Shown here: positions 23,530-33,944 of the stretch, one piece after another
Numbering within the stretch: position 1 is the stretch's first letter
Layout of the letters: every line of letters begins with the position of its first letter
Source of the DNA: Inia geoffrensis
Taxonomy: Eukaryota; Chordata; Mammalia; Artiodactyla; Iniidae
Length of the DNA: 64,000 nucleotides
Direction of reading: 5' to 3'
Assembly (NCBI GenBank): GCA_036417435.1
Contig: CM070911.1
Location: 5,332,001-5,396,000, forward strand
Position numbers and translations under genes: made by a program
Notes under the pieces: generated by a model
Databases searched by the model: none
What the model saw: only the letters and a program-made list of their open reading frames with translations
What the model was told of the DNA's origin: nothing

Positions 23530-23945
23530 ATCCTGGCAATGGCCTCCTGATCAGTCTCTCCACTGCAGTCCTTCCCCCCCATTGATTCCGTTCATCCAAT
23601 CAAGGACTTGCAGATTCAACGGCTTCCCTTGGTTTCCCGTCCCTCTCAAGTGCCAGAGACAGTCCTTAGAATGGCCACGGGCTCTTTCAGACATATGCCC
23701 CCACTCCACCCATGGGATGTCTCTCTGACCTCATCTCTCACAATTCTTCTCCGCACTCTAGTCCTGCCACACTGGCCTTCTGGCTATTTCTTGCACATCT
23801 CAGGAGCGCTCCGACTCAAGGCTTTTGTGCTTGCTGTTTGCTCCAACCTCTTAACAAGAATGGCTTTCACACACCCCTCATCAGACCTTTTCTCTAATAG
23901 TGTGTGTGGAAATGATCTGTGTATTTATTTGTGCTATTAATTAAA
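23530..23945 (+). mobile_element. L2 LINE 3' region
   Basis: Sense L2 order: tggcaatggcctcctgatca, gtctctccactgcagtcctt, tcctgccacactggccttct, aaggcttttgtgcttgctgt and catcagaccttttctctaat. The 110-codon frame here is L2 debris. Confidence 0.75.
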
Positions 23946-25185
23946 GCCACTCCCTTCTGTCCCCCACAAAAATGCACAAAAGTCTTGGATATAGCTTCAT
24001 GGACTTCGGAGAACCCTAGAAGCTGACTCACATAACCCCAAAGTTTCAAACTGCTGCAGTAAAGCATTATGAAGTCATAAAGACAACTACAGTCACAGAA
24101 ACACATACAAGTTTCCTGCGAGACTGCCTGAAGCCTTGTCCAAAAGTACACCACCCTCATCCTCATAATGAAAGTCCACAGGAAAAATCTGACTCACTCT
24201 CCAGAAACTCCTTGGAGACAACTTTTCTGAAATACCTGAATCAATAGCAACCTCAGTGATTAGGTAATACTTCTCAGTATAAGTCTACCTTGTTTCCAAA
24301 GAAATTGTCTTTTTCAGTAGCTCTCTGCAGCTGAGCAAATGCTAAGACCATTGGGGAAACCTATTACCTGGCATTAATGGGGCTTGAAAAAGAAGCTGGC
24401 ACTGTTACTAATACCCTCATTCTGGACTCAGAGATAAGAGCCCTTTCTACGCGGAGCTTTGTTATAAGTGAAATTTCGCATCCTGGCTGCAGATAAGATG
24501 TCCCTGGTTGTTGAAAGCATTCCCAGGCTTCCACTGAACATGTAATGAATGGAGCAGTCTGTGCTGCAGACTCTGAGAAGCTGTCTATCACCCTCTTCCC
24601 CGACTCTCACTCTCCTTTCCTTTTTTCATCTTCCCCAGGCCCTAAATCAACAATAGTGATGACTCTTCTTCACCCTCCGTAAGCCCAGCCTGTAGGCCTG
24701 GACACTTATCATAAAGTTGTTCCACGTGAGGCTCACTCCCCGTGGTCGTGCAGGAGAGTCCGATGCCAGTCTCTGCATGGCGCCTCGAGCCAGGCCTCAC
24801 TGTGAAACAACCAGAGCACCCAGACCAGAAAAAGTGACCATGAACTAAAGCACTAACCGGCTACGGGATATTACAGAGCAGATGTAATTAAGCAAATTAA
24901 ACTGCACATATCCTCACTGCGATCCATGCTGCTTTATGAGACTTAGTTTGATATGAACAAGAACAATATTCCCAAGAAGCAGTTCTATCAAAATGAATTC
25001 TCATCTTTTGGTTCCTACACTCTATCCTTTCCCACATCCACTGGCCTCTAAGCCTGTCTCCTGTCCCCTCTCTCCATCCTCTCAAAAGCACCCACTACTC
25101 AACTCCAAAGTGTGTCTCACGCCACGGTGTGTTGGTGGACTACCACAGGATGGCTGTGCAGGGCCGAAGTCCATGATCAAGACTC
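23946..25185. other. Unassigned sequence
   Basis: About 1.2 kb without a recognised repeat or gene. Frames up to 90 codons on the minus strand show no domain. Confidence 0.4.
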
Positions 25186-25189
25186 CCTA

Positions 25190-25420
25190 GAGAGGTCCTT
25201 TCACCTTTCTCAGGAGTAACTGGGTGCACCTGCAGCCTGTTCCTTTACTATAGCCCTTCTCCTACTATGCTGTATTCACTTTTTACACCCTCCTCATACA
25301 CCATTAGATTGAGAACCTCAAGTTAGAGACCATCTTAATCATGTTATCCACAGGACCTACCTTCTCCATAATAGTTTCTCAATAATTGTTTATTTTGTGG
25401 ATGAATGTGTATCCAGTTTT
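25190..25420 (+). mobile_element. L2 LINE 3' end
   Basis: Diverged L2 3' end: acaccattagattgagaacc, cacaggacctaccttctcca and tctcaataattgtttatttt followed by gtggatgaatg. Confidence 0.55.
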
Positions 25421-26475
25421 TTAAACTCAATGAGGGAACAAATATAAAAAGCTTGATTTCTTTCTTCAATCACTGCCATCAAGCAGCCTCTGCCGGGTCA
25501 CAGTTCTATATAATGATTTTAGATAATTAAGAGTCATAGTCAGCTATCTTAAAAGACCAGCGTTTCTAAACCAAACCTTCATACTGACATCTTCCTGCTT
25601 CTCTCTTGCCATCCCTGGTGGCCCTGGGCCCTCTGCTCGGCAGCTGTCTAACTGCTGCCCCTTCGTGGGCATGCTGTGGGTTCTTTAGAGGCCTCTGCAC
25701 TGCCAGATCCCCTCGGGAGTACTGGCAGCCTGGGCTGATCTCAGGACATCTTTCCATCTGTACCTTCTCCTCTGAAGCCCACGGGGAGCCGGGAGCTGCC
25801 CTCCAGCTGAGGATTGGGTCGGTGAATCGAGCTGGTTCCAACTGGTCACCGGTGGGCAGTCTCTGTTTCCCGGTGGTGATACACGTCTCCTGCCATATCA
25901 GGATTGTGAGGACAGGCCACCCATTGCTCCCAGACGTCCTGTCCTACCATGCCTGTAGGCTCTGCCCCACTCATGCCTGCAATTCTCCAGGTGTGATGCA
26001 GAGGGCAGGCAGGCAGCCCTCATTCTCCCCACTGGCCATAGGTATTACAGAGGACACAATTCCTGCCTCTAAAGTGCTTCCCTCTGCTGGAGCACCAGCA
26101 TTATATGGGCCATCGTAATGCACTGTGAGGCACCTAATGATAGATATATAAGCATGGGGTGCTTTGGGAGATCATGGAGGAGCACCTAACCATGACGGGG
26201 ATCCAATCAGGACACGCCGGCTGCCAGGGTATCGAGGTGCTTTATACAGGTTGACGGTAACCACTTCTGCCCGCCCTACGCCTCCAGCCACAACTTCTCT
26301 TTCTCCTCAGCCTCCCTGGGGACCCCAAATCCAACAACTACAGTTACATGCCTAGCGGCGGGCCCTTGGGACCCTGCACCAGCACCAAGGCCATGGTCTT
26401 TTCAGATTATTGGGCTCCTGTGCCCAAGTGTCTGTAAAAGATTTTGGAGGTCACATTTGTACCTAACTCTACCTT
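25421..26475. other. GC-richer unassigned block
   Basis: The block at about 25600-26130 has a 170-codon plus-strand open frame (25606-26118), but it is cysteine- and proline-rich without a domain and has a competing minus-strand frame. The part at 26100-26220 holds a cttgggagatcatggaggag stretch resembling antisense L2. The segment at 26190-26440 is GC-rich with CpG sites. I cannot identify a gene or pseudogene. Confidence 0.35.
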
Positions 26476-26479
26476 GAGG

Positions 26480-27460
26480 GGTTAGGGAGTGTGCTAAGTT
26501 TCTATCATCACAGATTTAGCAGCTTAGACAGCACACATGCCTTCTCACATTTTTGTAGGGTTGGAAATCCAGGGTCAGTGTGGCTCAGCTTAGAACCTCA
26601 CAAGCTGAAAGCAAGGCATCATGGGGCCACAGCCTTTTAGGAGGCTCTGGAGAAGAGTTTGCTTCCATGTTCACTAAGGTTGTCGGCAGGACTGAGGTTC
26701 TGGCTTCCTGGCTGGCTGTCAGCAAGGGCTGTTCTCAGGTTCCAGAATCCACCCACAATCCTCAGCTCATTGCCCCCTCCCTCCATCTTTAAAGCCTGAA
26801 ACAGCAGGTCAAGTCCTCACACTTTGAATCTCTTTGGCCTCCCCTCTGGCCTCATCTTTCCTAATTTCCTCATCCACCACAACCGACTCCAGCCAGAGAA
26901 ATTTCTCTGCTTATAAAGCACAAGTGGTGAGATTGGGCCCACCTAGAACATCCAGGCTAACCCCCTACCTGAAACCTGTAACACAAATTACACCAATTCC
27001 CTTCACAATAGTACATAGAGTAGCATCTGGATGAATGACAAGGGCACAGATATCTTGGGGGGAAGGGGTATTTTAATTTATTTATTTGTTTGTTGTTTGT
27101 TTATTTTAACACCTTTATGGGAGTGTAATTGCTTTACAGTGGTGTGCTAGTTTCTGCTTTATAACAAAGTGAATCAGCTATGCATATACATACATCCCCA
27201 TATCCCCTCCCTCTTGCGTCTCCCTCCCACCCACCCTATCCCGCCCCACTAGGTGGTCACAAAGCACCGAGCTGATCTCCCTGTGCTATGCGGCTGCTTC
27301 CCACTAGCTATCTATTTTACGTTTGGTAGTGTATATATGTCCATGCCACTCTCTCACTTCATCCCAGCTTACCCTTTCCCCTCTCCGTATCCTCAAGTCC
27401 ACTCTCTATGCCTGCGCCTTTATTCCTGTCCTGGAAAGGGGCATTTTTAGATTTCTGCAA
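26480..27460 (-). mobile_element. MLT-type MaLR LTR, split by L1
   Basis: Antisense LTR motifs in order: ggaggctctggagaagagtt, gcttccatgttcactaaggt, ggcttcctggctggctgtca, gattgggcccacctagaaca and cagatatcttggggggaagg. The 5' end of the LTR is cut by the L1 at 27076-27433, and the remaining end lies at about 27434-27460. Subfamily not resolved. Confidence 0.65.
27076..27433 (-). mobile_element. 5'-truncated L1 3' UTR fragment
   Basis: An L1 tail in T-rich form at the left, then the 3' UTR (agtttctgctttataacaaa, gtgaatcagctatgcatata, ctaggtggtcacaaagcacc, tgtccatgccactctctcac). Similar flanks AAGGGGTATTTTA (27063-27075) and AAGGGGCATTTTTA (from about 27436) are the likely target-site duplication. 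The copy holds only non-coding L1 sequence. Confidence 0.88.
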
Positions 27461-28130
27461 CAACAAGGAGTTCTCTCGTGGGGGCTAAAGTCTAACTTGA
27501 GATCTGAGGACAGGAGGTAGGAGGAAGATTTGGATGAGGGTGCCTCGGATGAAGCCAAAGGAAGCCCAGTCCGCTTGGAGCTCCGACACTAGTTTAATAT
27601 GGGAAGCTGGCCAGGTGACAGGTGATGGAGGGATAGGGTGCGACCAAGAGCAAAGGCCACTTTACAAAGAGCCCTGCAGCCTACCTGAAGGATCTACTCT
27701 TCATCATCAGCCTCTCCCCATTTGTTTGTTGCAGTCTTTTTCCCATATGTGGGATCATTTTCTCTAGGTGTGTGATTTCAATCTATCAAGCGCACAGTTA
27801 GAAATATTTGTTCCTCTTCTATGTTTTGGAAGATTTTGATTAGCAGAGGTGGAGCAAAGAGGCTCTGCTTAGCTCTCAGCCAACCAAGAAATCTCAAGTG
27901 CTTTGATAAGTGAGCTTTGATTATCCTGATCACACCCAGAGGCAGTGCCCGCAAGGGTTAACTCTATTAAATTGTCAGATATTTGAGATTATTCACATTT
28001 TATGGGAAGCTTAGAAAGGTGAGAGACTTGCCTAATTTTACACAGGAAGAGAAAGAGTGAATTCCAATTCCAGTGGCCCTTTGTTATTGAGGGAGGAGTG
28101 TGGACAGTAAATGAGAGGTATAATTTTCTT
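27461..28130. other. Unassigned sequence
   Basis: No repeat or gene recognised. Confidence 0.35.
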
Positions 28131-28131
28131 C

Positions 28132-28770
28132 TGATTTTTTTTTTTTTGGCATCTATCCTTCTACTCTTATGCCTAATTGGATTTATTTATGTTTTCTTTC
28201 TACTTGCTTTGCTTAATTAGATCAGCCAGTGTTTTATACCTTTTATAATTTTCTTTAAAGAAACGACTAGTTATTCATGTACTTCATGTTTCCTTTTTTC
28301 TAATTTATTACTGTCTGCTTTTGCCTTAAATGTACTTTTCCACTTTATTTTCATAAAGTTGATATTGTTCTCTTACTAATCATGTGGGTTAAATGTTTTA
28401 TTTATTATCATTATGGCTTAATAAAAATACTTAGGGTTATAAATTAACATGGTATAAAATATGTATACTTCTCAATTACTCATACATAATACCCTCAACA
28501 CTATAATTTTTAAATTAGTCCGTAATTATTTTTTTTAATTCCCTCTTTGAATCAGGAGTTGTTTCAGGGGCTATTTCCATATTTTAAAACATCTAAATGA
28601 TCAAGACTTCTGTTTGCCCTTTTGTTATTAATGTTTTAATTTCCCCATTTTTGAATTATTTATTTCTATTCATCTTTTAATTGGCTAGGATATGTCTTTA
28701 GATTACGTTTGCCAAAAATAATTTCTGAGCGACTTATTTTCTATGTTTCTAATTACTACTGTTGCTTTTA
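28132..28770 (-). mobile_element. Old L1 (L1M-like) ORF2 fragment, strongly diverged
   Basis: AT-rich antisense text with the order of L1 ORF2 middle sequence: ttaattagatcagccagtgt, tttaaagaaacgactagtta, ccctctttgaatcaggagtt and gcttaataaaaatacttagg. Frame destroyed. An MLT LTR borders it on the right. Confidence 0.45.
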
Positions 28771-28774
28771 CACT

Positions 28775-29300
28775 TCCTTGTGTTGGTTTTCTATTGTGGT
28801 GTAAGACATTATCACACAGACAGTGGCTTAAAACAAGCACCATTTACCATCTCACAGCCCCTGCAGGCCAAGAGTCTCTGCCTGGCTTCACCCAGGGTCT
28901 TAAGAGGTTGCAGTCAGGGGTCAGCCAGGTGGGTGACTCATCTGAGACTGAGGTCCTCTCCAGGTTCACATGGCTTTTGTCAGAACGCATTTCCTTACAA
29001 CTACAGAACTTGCTTCTTTAAGGCCAGTGAGAGGAACTCTCCAGGAAGGTCATAGCCCTCTTTTAGAGGTCTTCATCTGATTAATTCACATAACCTCCAC
29101 CCAGATAACCTCCCTTTTGATTAACTCAAAAGCAACTGATTTGGAAACTTATTTATATCTGCAAAATTCCTTCACCTTTGACATGTGCTGTAGTCTGATC
29201 AGTACGGTAGCATCCAATTGTACTTACACTCTCCCTACACTCAAAGGGAGGGTTGCACCAGATGTCATCTTAGAATTCTGCCTACCATTTCCATTTTAAT
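28775..29300 (-). mobile_element. MLT-type MaLR LTR
   Basis: Antisense LTR order: gttggttttctattgtggtg, acagtggcttaaaacaagca, tctcacagcccctgcaggcc, agaggtcttcatctgattaa and atcttagaattctgcctacc. Nearly full length. The frames of 92 and 97 codons lie in it and are not genes. Confidence 0.75.
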
Positions 29301-30284
29301 ATGTCTTTCTCTTTTCATCTCAGTTTGGTCTCTTCCTTTGGTGTCTTGCTTCATTTTTATAGATTCCATAACATCTTCCTGAATGTTGAAGGGAATGCTT
29401 ATCCCTGACTATCTCTCTTCTGACCCTGGCTGGGTCCCCCTGTCTCTCACAGGCCTCCTGCTTCCAGCCTGTACTTCCTATATGGCTCTTGTTCAAATAT
29501 GACCTATGGAAAAGAAGCTTTCATGTTTTAGATTTTATCTTACTCTTTCTAGATAGTCTTTGGTTATTGCCTATAAACTACTCCACGTTCCCTTTAACCA
29601 TGTTGCAGGCTTACCTATTTGGTCACACACACATATGAGGTCCTTTCTAGTAATGTAGGCAGACAGGTGAGAGTTTTCTATGCTTCTATAAACTCTCTAT
29701 CAGTTATAAGGGAAGTATATCACTACACCAAATTCTGCCATGTGTGTGGACATTTATTATGCAAGCACAGAGCAGCATTATTGCCTATATTCCAAACTCG
29801 ATGGAGTCCCAGCTCTCTACTTTGCACTCTACTAGTACCTTGCGTTAAAAGTTTATACAGTACAAAGCAACAATATTCTAACAATAGGAATGGCCTGACT
29901 ACCAGATGGACCCAAGTTACTAAGAGCCCTTTTAACTAATAATTGCACACTTATACTTAAGAATTAAGCAGAGGGGCCATCCCTAGTGATAAAGACCAGA
30001 GGGCTCCTTAGCTCATTAAACTGAGTTCATATAAGGAGGGAGGTTGTCCTAGACAATTCATTATCTTGAACACCACATATCTCACCAATGAAGACACTTT
30101 TTGACTTTTCTTTCTAGTAATGTAAGATTTGGTAATTCAAACTGACCTACTCTCTGTGAAAAACTAGAAAAGCTGGATATAATATTAAACAACACAAGGC
30201 TGCTTGGTGTCACTAGAAAACTTATAAGAAAGTAAAAATTGCTGGGCCAAGGTAAAATTACAGACAAACTAGGGGTAGGTGGGT
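29301..30284. other. Unassigned sequence
   Basis: No repeat assigned. The 106-codon plus-strand frame at 29619-29939 shows a CxxC...C pattern (CHVCGHLLCKHR), but with no wider similarity that I know of I treat it as chance. Confidence 0.35.
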
Positions 30285-30400
30285 TAAAAGATACAAACTA
30301 CTATGTATAAAATAGATAAGAAGCAAGGATATATTATACAACACAGAGATTATAGCTAATATTTAATAATAACTATAAATGGAGTCAAACCCTTAAAAAT
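30285..30400 (+). mobile_element. L1 3'-end fragment
   Basis: Contains gatacaaactactatgtata, aaatagataagaagcaagga and ttatacaacacagagattat, matching the sense L1 3' UTR (gataaacaacaaggtcctactgtatagcacagggaa). Old copy. Confidence 0.5.
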
Positions 30401-30735
30401 TTTGAAAAAAGAATAGAAAAAGTGGGAGCACTCCTGTAACTTATTTTATGAGGCTAATATAACCTTAGTTCCCAAACTTGACAAGAATAGAAAAAAATTA
30501 TAGACCAATTGCACTATAGAATAAATATGCAAAAATCATAAATAAATAATATGAAATGAATACAGTGAAGTATAACAATGATACTACATGACTATCAAGC
30601 TAGCTTTATCCAGAATACAAGATTGGTTTAATATATGGGAATCAGTTATTATAATTCATCATAATAAGATAATCAACGAGAAAAATCAGTCATCTCCAGA
30701 GATGCAGAAAAAAGTTTATAAAATTTAGCAACCTA

Positions 30736-30753
30736 AGAGAAAGAAGAAAGAAA

Positions 30754-30793
<40 letters not shown>

Positions 30794-31038
30794 GGGAGAG
30801 AGAGAGAGAGAAAGGGAGAGAGGGAAAAAAAAGAAAGAAAGGAAGGAATGAAGGAAGGAAGGAAAAAAAGGAAGGAAGAAAGAAAGAAAGAAAGGAAGGA
30901 AGAAAGGAAGAAAGGAAGAAAGAAAGAAAAAGAAAGAAAGAGAAAGAAAGGAAAGAAGGAAGGAAGGAAGAGAGAAGAAAAGTAAAGAAAAGAAAGGGAG
31001 AAAGGGTGGGAAGAGGGAGGAAGAAAGGAAGGAAAAAA
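30736..31038. repeat. Purine (GAAA)n/(GGAA)n tract
   Basis: About 300 bp in which the plus strand is almost only A and G: GAAA, GGAA and GAGA units. Phase-free open frames of 111-127 codons (Phe/Ser/Leu-rich) on the minus strand result from the repeat and are not genes. Confidence 0.96.
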
Positions 31039-32159
31039 ACCAAATGAGACAAAAACACATTTGAGCAAACCAAGGAGAAACCCTGATAATGGGTTATGAG
31101 GGAAACATTAATAGTGAATAAATATTGTGCTTATTTAGTTACTGGTTGAAAGCCTGAAGGAAGATAAGGACGGCATCTTTTATTCAACTTTTTACTGGAG
31201 GTCCTATTCTAGGTGAAAGGAAGGGAAAGAAAATAAAGTTATACTATTTAGGAAAACAACACATTAAACGCAGGTTTACAGAGGCAAAATGATTACTTAC
31301 ATAGGAAATATGGAAGAGCCTACAGATAAAATATTAGAAGGAAGTAAGCCTAATGAGGTATTAATATAAAGTGAAAACATAAAATCAATTTTATTTCTAT
31401 GTATCTGCAATCAGAAAGTAAAAATACAAATTTTAAAGAAAAGATACAATTAACAATAAAATAAAAAATGAATACTTAAAAAATGTAATAGAATGTATGA
31501 AAGCACCAAAAAAAATTTAAAAAACATTTAAAAATCAAGTTACAGTAAAGAAAATGATAAACATTAAATAATATGAAATATATTAAGTAAATAAAGATAC
31601 AGTAAAAAAAAAAGATTCTAGTCAGGAGATATACCATGTTTATAGACTGGCAGACTCAACATTTTAAAGATGACAGTTTTCCTCCAAAGATCTGAAAATT
31701 CAGTGCAATTTCAACCAAAATTCAAACAGGATTTACTGTGGAACTGAAAAAGCTGATTCTAAAACATGCATGACAGTGAAATAGGCCAAGACTGTCCAAG
31801 GCACTTTTGAAGACCAAAGTGGAAAGATTTACTCTAATGATTGTCACAATGTATTATACATTTACAGTAATTAAACCAGGGTGGCATTGGCACAAGGACC
31901 AATGGACTAGAAAAGCACACCCAGAGATAACCTATACATACATGGATGCTTGATTTATGTTAGAGGTGAAACGACAGAGCAGAGGGAAAAGAAAGGTCAT
32001 TTCAATAAATAGTGCTGTGGCCATTTCTAACAATAAATGAAATATGATTTTATCTCATACCATACGTAAAATAAATAGACTCAACAGTAAAAAAGCAGAA
32101 AGCTTCTAGAAGATGACCTAGTGTAGCATATTCCTGGCCTTGGGTAGTGAGTATTCTCT

Positions 32160-32282
32160 CTTTTTTTCCCTTGTTAGCTTTATTTTATTTTATTTTTTAA
32201 TTTTTATTGGAGTTTATTTGCTTTAAGATGTTATGTTAGTTTCTATTGTATAGCAAAGTGAATCAGCTATACATTTACATGC
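32160..32282 (-). mobile_element. Tiny L1 3'-end insertion
   Basis: About 123 bp of L1 3' end (tttttattggagtttatttg, tatagcaaagtgaatcagct) with its T-rich tail on the left. It is flanked by a perfect 14-bp direct repeat AGTGAGTATTCTCT at 32146-32159 and 32283-32296, the target-site duplication. It lies in an older L1. Confidence 0.92.
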
Positions 32283-32560
32283 AGTGAGTATTCTCTTAAG
32301 TAGAACGGAATAAGCACCGACCTTAAAAGAGAAGGATGAAGTGGTCTACATTAAAATTAAAATTTGATGTTAACCAAAAGAAACCATAAAGAGAGAGTGA
32401 GCCACAAATCCAGAGATTTTGCTAAGCATTGAACATATCTAATTATGTAAGGACTCGCATCCATCATGCAGAGAGACTCCTACAAATCTGTGAGAAAAGG
32501 CAAGGCAGTGGGATATTAAGATGGTCAAGAGACTGATGTGTAAGGCTGGTCCCACCGGCT

Positions 32561-32567
<7 letters not shown>

Positions 32568-32592
<25 letters not shown>

Positions 32593-32789
32593 CCGGTATG
32601 CGGGCATCTCATTGTTGTGGCCTCTCCCGTTGCGGAGCACAGGCTCTGGACGCGCAGGCTCAGTGGCCATGGCTCACAGGCCCAGCTGCTCAGCAGCATG
32701 TGGGATATTCGCAGGCCGGGGCACAAGCCTGTGTCCCCTGCACCGGCAGGTGGACTCTCAACCGCTGCGCCACCAGGGACACCCCCAAT
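32568..32789 (-). mobile_element. CHR-2-like SINE
   Basis: Poly-T of about 30 bases at the left, then the CHR-2 body (ccggtatgcgggcatctcat, ggcctctcccgttgcggagc), with the 5' end near 32780. The direct repeat GGCTCCTTTTT at 32557-32567 and 32790-32800 is the target-site duplication. Its 5' terminus (gggacacccccaatggc) deviates from the usual GGGCTTCCCTGG. Confidence 0.93.
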
Positions 32790-33069
32790 GGCTCCTTTTT
32801 GTGCTGAGCACGTGCCCACTGGTAGTGATTTTAAACCTTCCATTGCTTCTGGTTACCAGTTTGCCATGCTCTGGAACCTTCTTTAGACCCTTCTCGTCAT
32901 CCTGTCTTCTTAGCACACTGGGAGTCACTGGAAGCCCTGCTAACACCTAGAAGCTTTTTTCTCCTTCCCCTCTCACCTTCATCGAGCATGTTACTCCGTG
33001 GGATATTTTCCAGCTTTGACTCCCGAGCAAAATTCCACTTTTAAGAGTTTCTAGCAAAACCTTTTCTCT

Positions 33070-33071
<2 letters not shown>

Positions 33072-33104
<33 letters not shown>

Positions 33105-33293
33105 GGTATGCGGGCCTCTCACTGTTGTGGCCTCTCCCGTTGAGGAGCACAGGCTCCAGACGCACAGGCTGAGCGGCCATGGCTCACGGGCCCAGCCGCT
33201 CCACGGCATGTGGGATCTTCCTAGACCAGGACACGAATCCACGTCCCCTGCATTGGCAGGCGGACGCTCAACCACTGCGCAACCAGGGAAGCC
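33072..33293 (-). mobile_element. CHR-2-like SINE
   Basis: Poly-T at 33072-33102, then gcggtatgcgggcctctcac and the CHR-2 body ending aaccagggaagcc (5' end of the minus-strand element). A perfect 12-bp direct repeat CCTTTTCTCTCT at 33060-33071 and 33294-33305 is the target-site duplication. Confidence 0.94.
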
Positions 33294-33305
33294 CCTTTTC
33301 TCTCT

Positions 33306-33944
33306 TGAAGTGCTACTGTCTCGCCATTAAATTTTAAAAGTCTGGTATGAAACTTGACGCTGAGCAAAGGCTCTAGGTGGTGTTTGTTGTCTGGGGTAAC
33401 CAGCCAAGACTTTTGGCTTAGCGCTTGTGACAAAATGGCTGAGGGAAAATACATAAAGTGATATTTCAAATTACTGCGGTGCTACATTTATTTCATGGAC
33501 TATTTTCCATAAAATGCCATTAGCCTGCTTTACTTCCAAGCTGAAAAACGGCAAAATTTGGCCTCATTCCCCTGACTCTTCTTGTCTGCAAAGTCCATGG
33601 GAGGAATGCAGCACCAGATACAGAAGTTAGTAGACCTAGTTTTAATCTTGGCTTGGCACTTGCTGTGTGTATGGCAAGTTACTAGAACTCTGTATCTGAG
33701 CTATTTCATCTCCAAAACCGTGAGAATAAAATCCACCTCCAGGACCTCTTATGAGGACTGATGATCTAATGTACTGTGTAAAACTCCTGGTCCTTCTATT
33801 GTGTGGGACAGGGAGCATGGATGCCTCCCATGGGGAGCCCCCCAGTTGGTCCTGGTGTGCCCACCTTGAGGACTGGCTTGTTTGCATCCCACCCGACTAT
33901 ACAAAACATTAGCAAGTCATGGAGATGTGTTGAAAATTTCAGAC
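33306..33944. other. Unassigned sequence
   Basis: Single-copy-like. No gene or repeat recognised. Confidence 0.35.

Larger units (their letters stand above)
30400..32556 (+). mobile_element. Old L1 ORF2 region, interrupted three times
   Basis: Sense L1 ORF2 text in order: actcctgtaacttattttat, gaggctaatataaccttagt, gcaaaaatcataaataaata, gatgcagaaaaaagtttata, then after a purine tract gcatcttttattcaactttt, actggaggtcctattctagg, gatataccatgtttatagac, atttcaataaatagtgctgt and aagcttctagaagatgacct. Interrupted by a purine microsatellite (30736-31038), an L1 tail (32160-32282) and ended by a CHR-2 SINE. The reverse transcriptase frame is full of stops, so it is dead. Confidence 0.82.

Noticed and set aside
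25606..26118. 170-codon plus-strand frame as a gene
   Set aside because: No domain and a competing opposite frame; kept only as a low-interest finding.
29619..29939. Zinc-finger-like CxxC pattern
   Set aside because: A single Cys/His cluster in an isolated frame is expected by chance; no repeated finger or linker motifs.
30690..31073. Minus-strand frames of 111-127 codons
   Set aside because: Produced by the purine microsatellite; not genes.
32439..33330. Frames up to 134 codons across 32.4-33.3 kb
   Set aside because: Shadows of CHR-2 SINEs; similar frames appear in every CHR-2 copy of the window.
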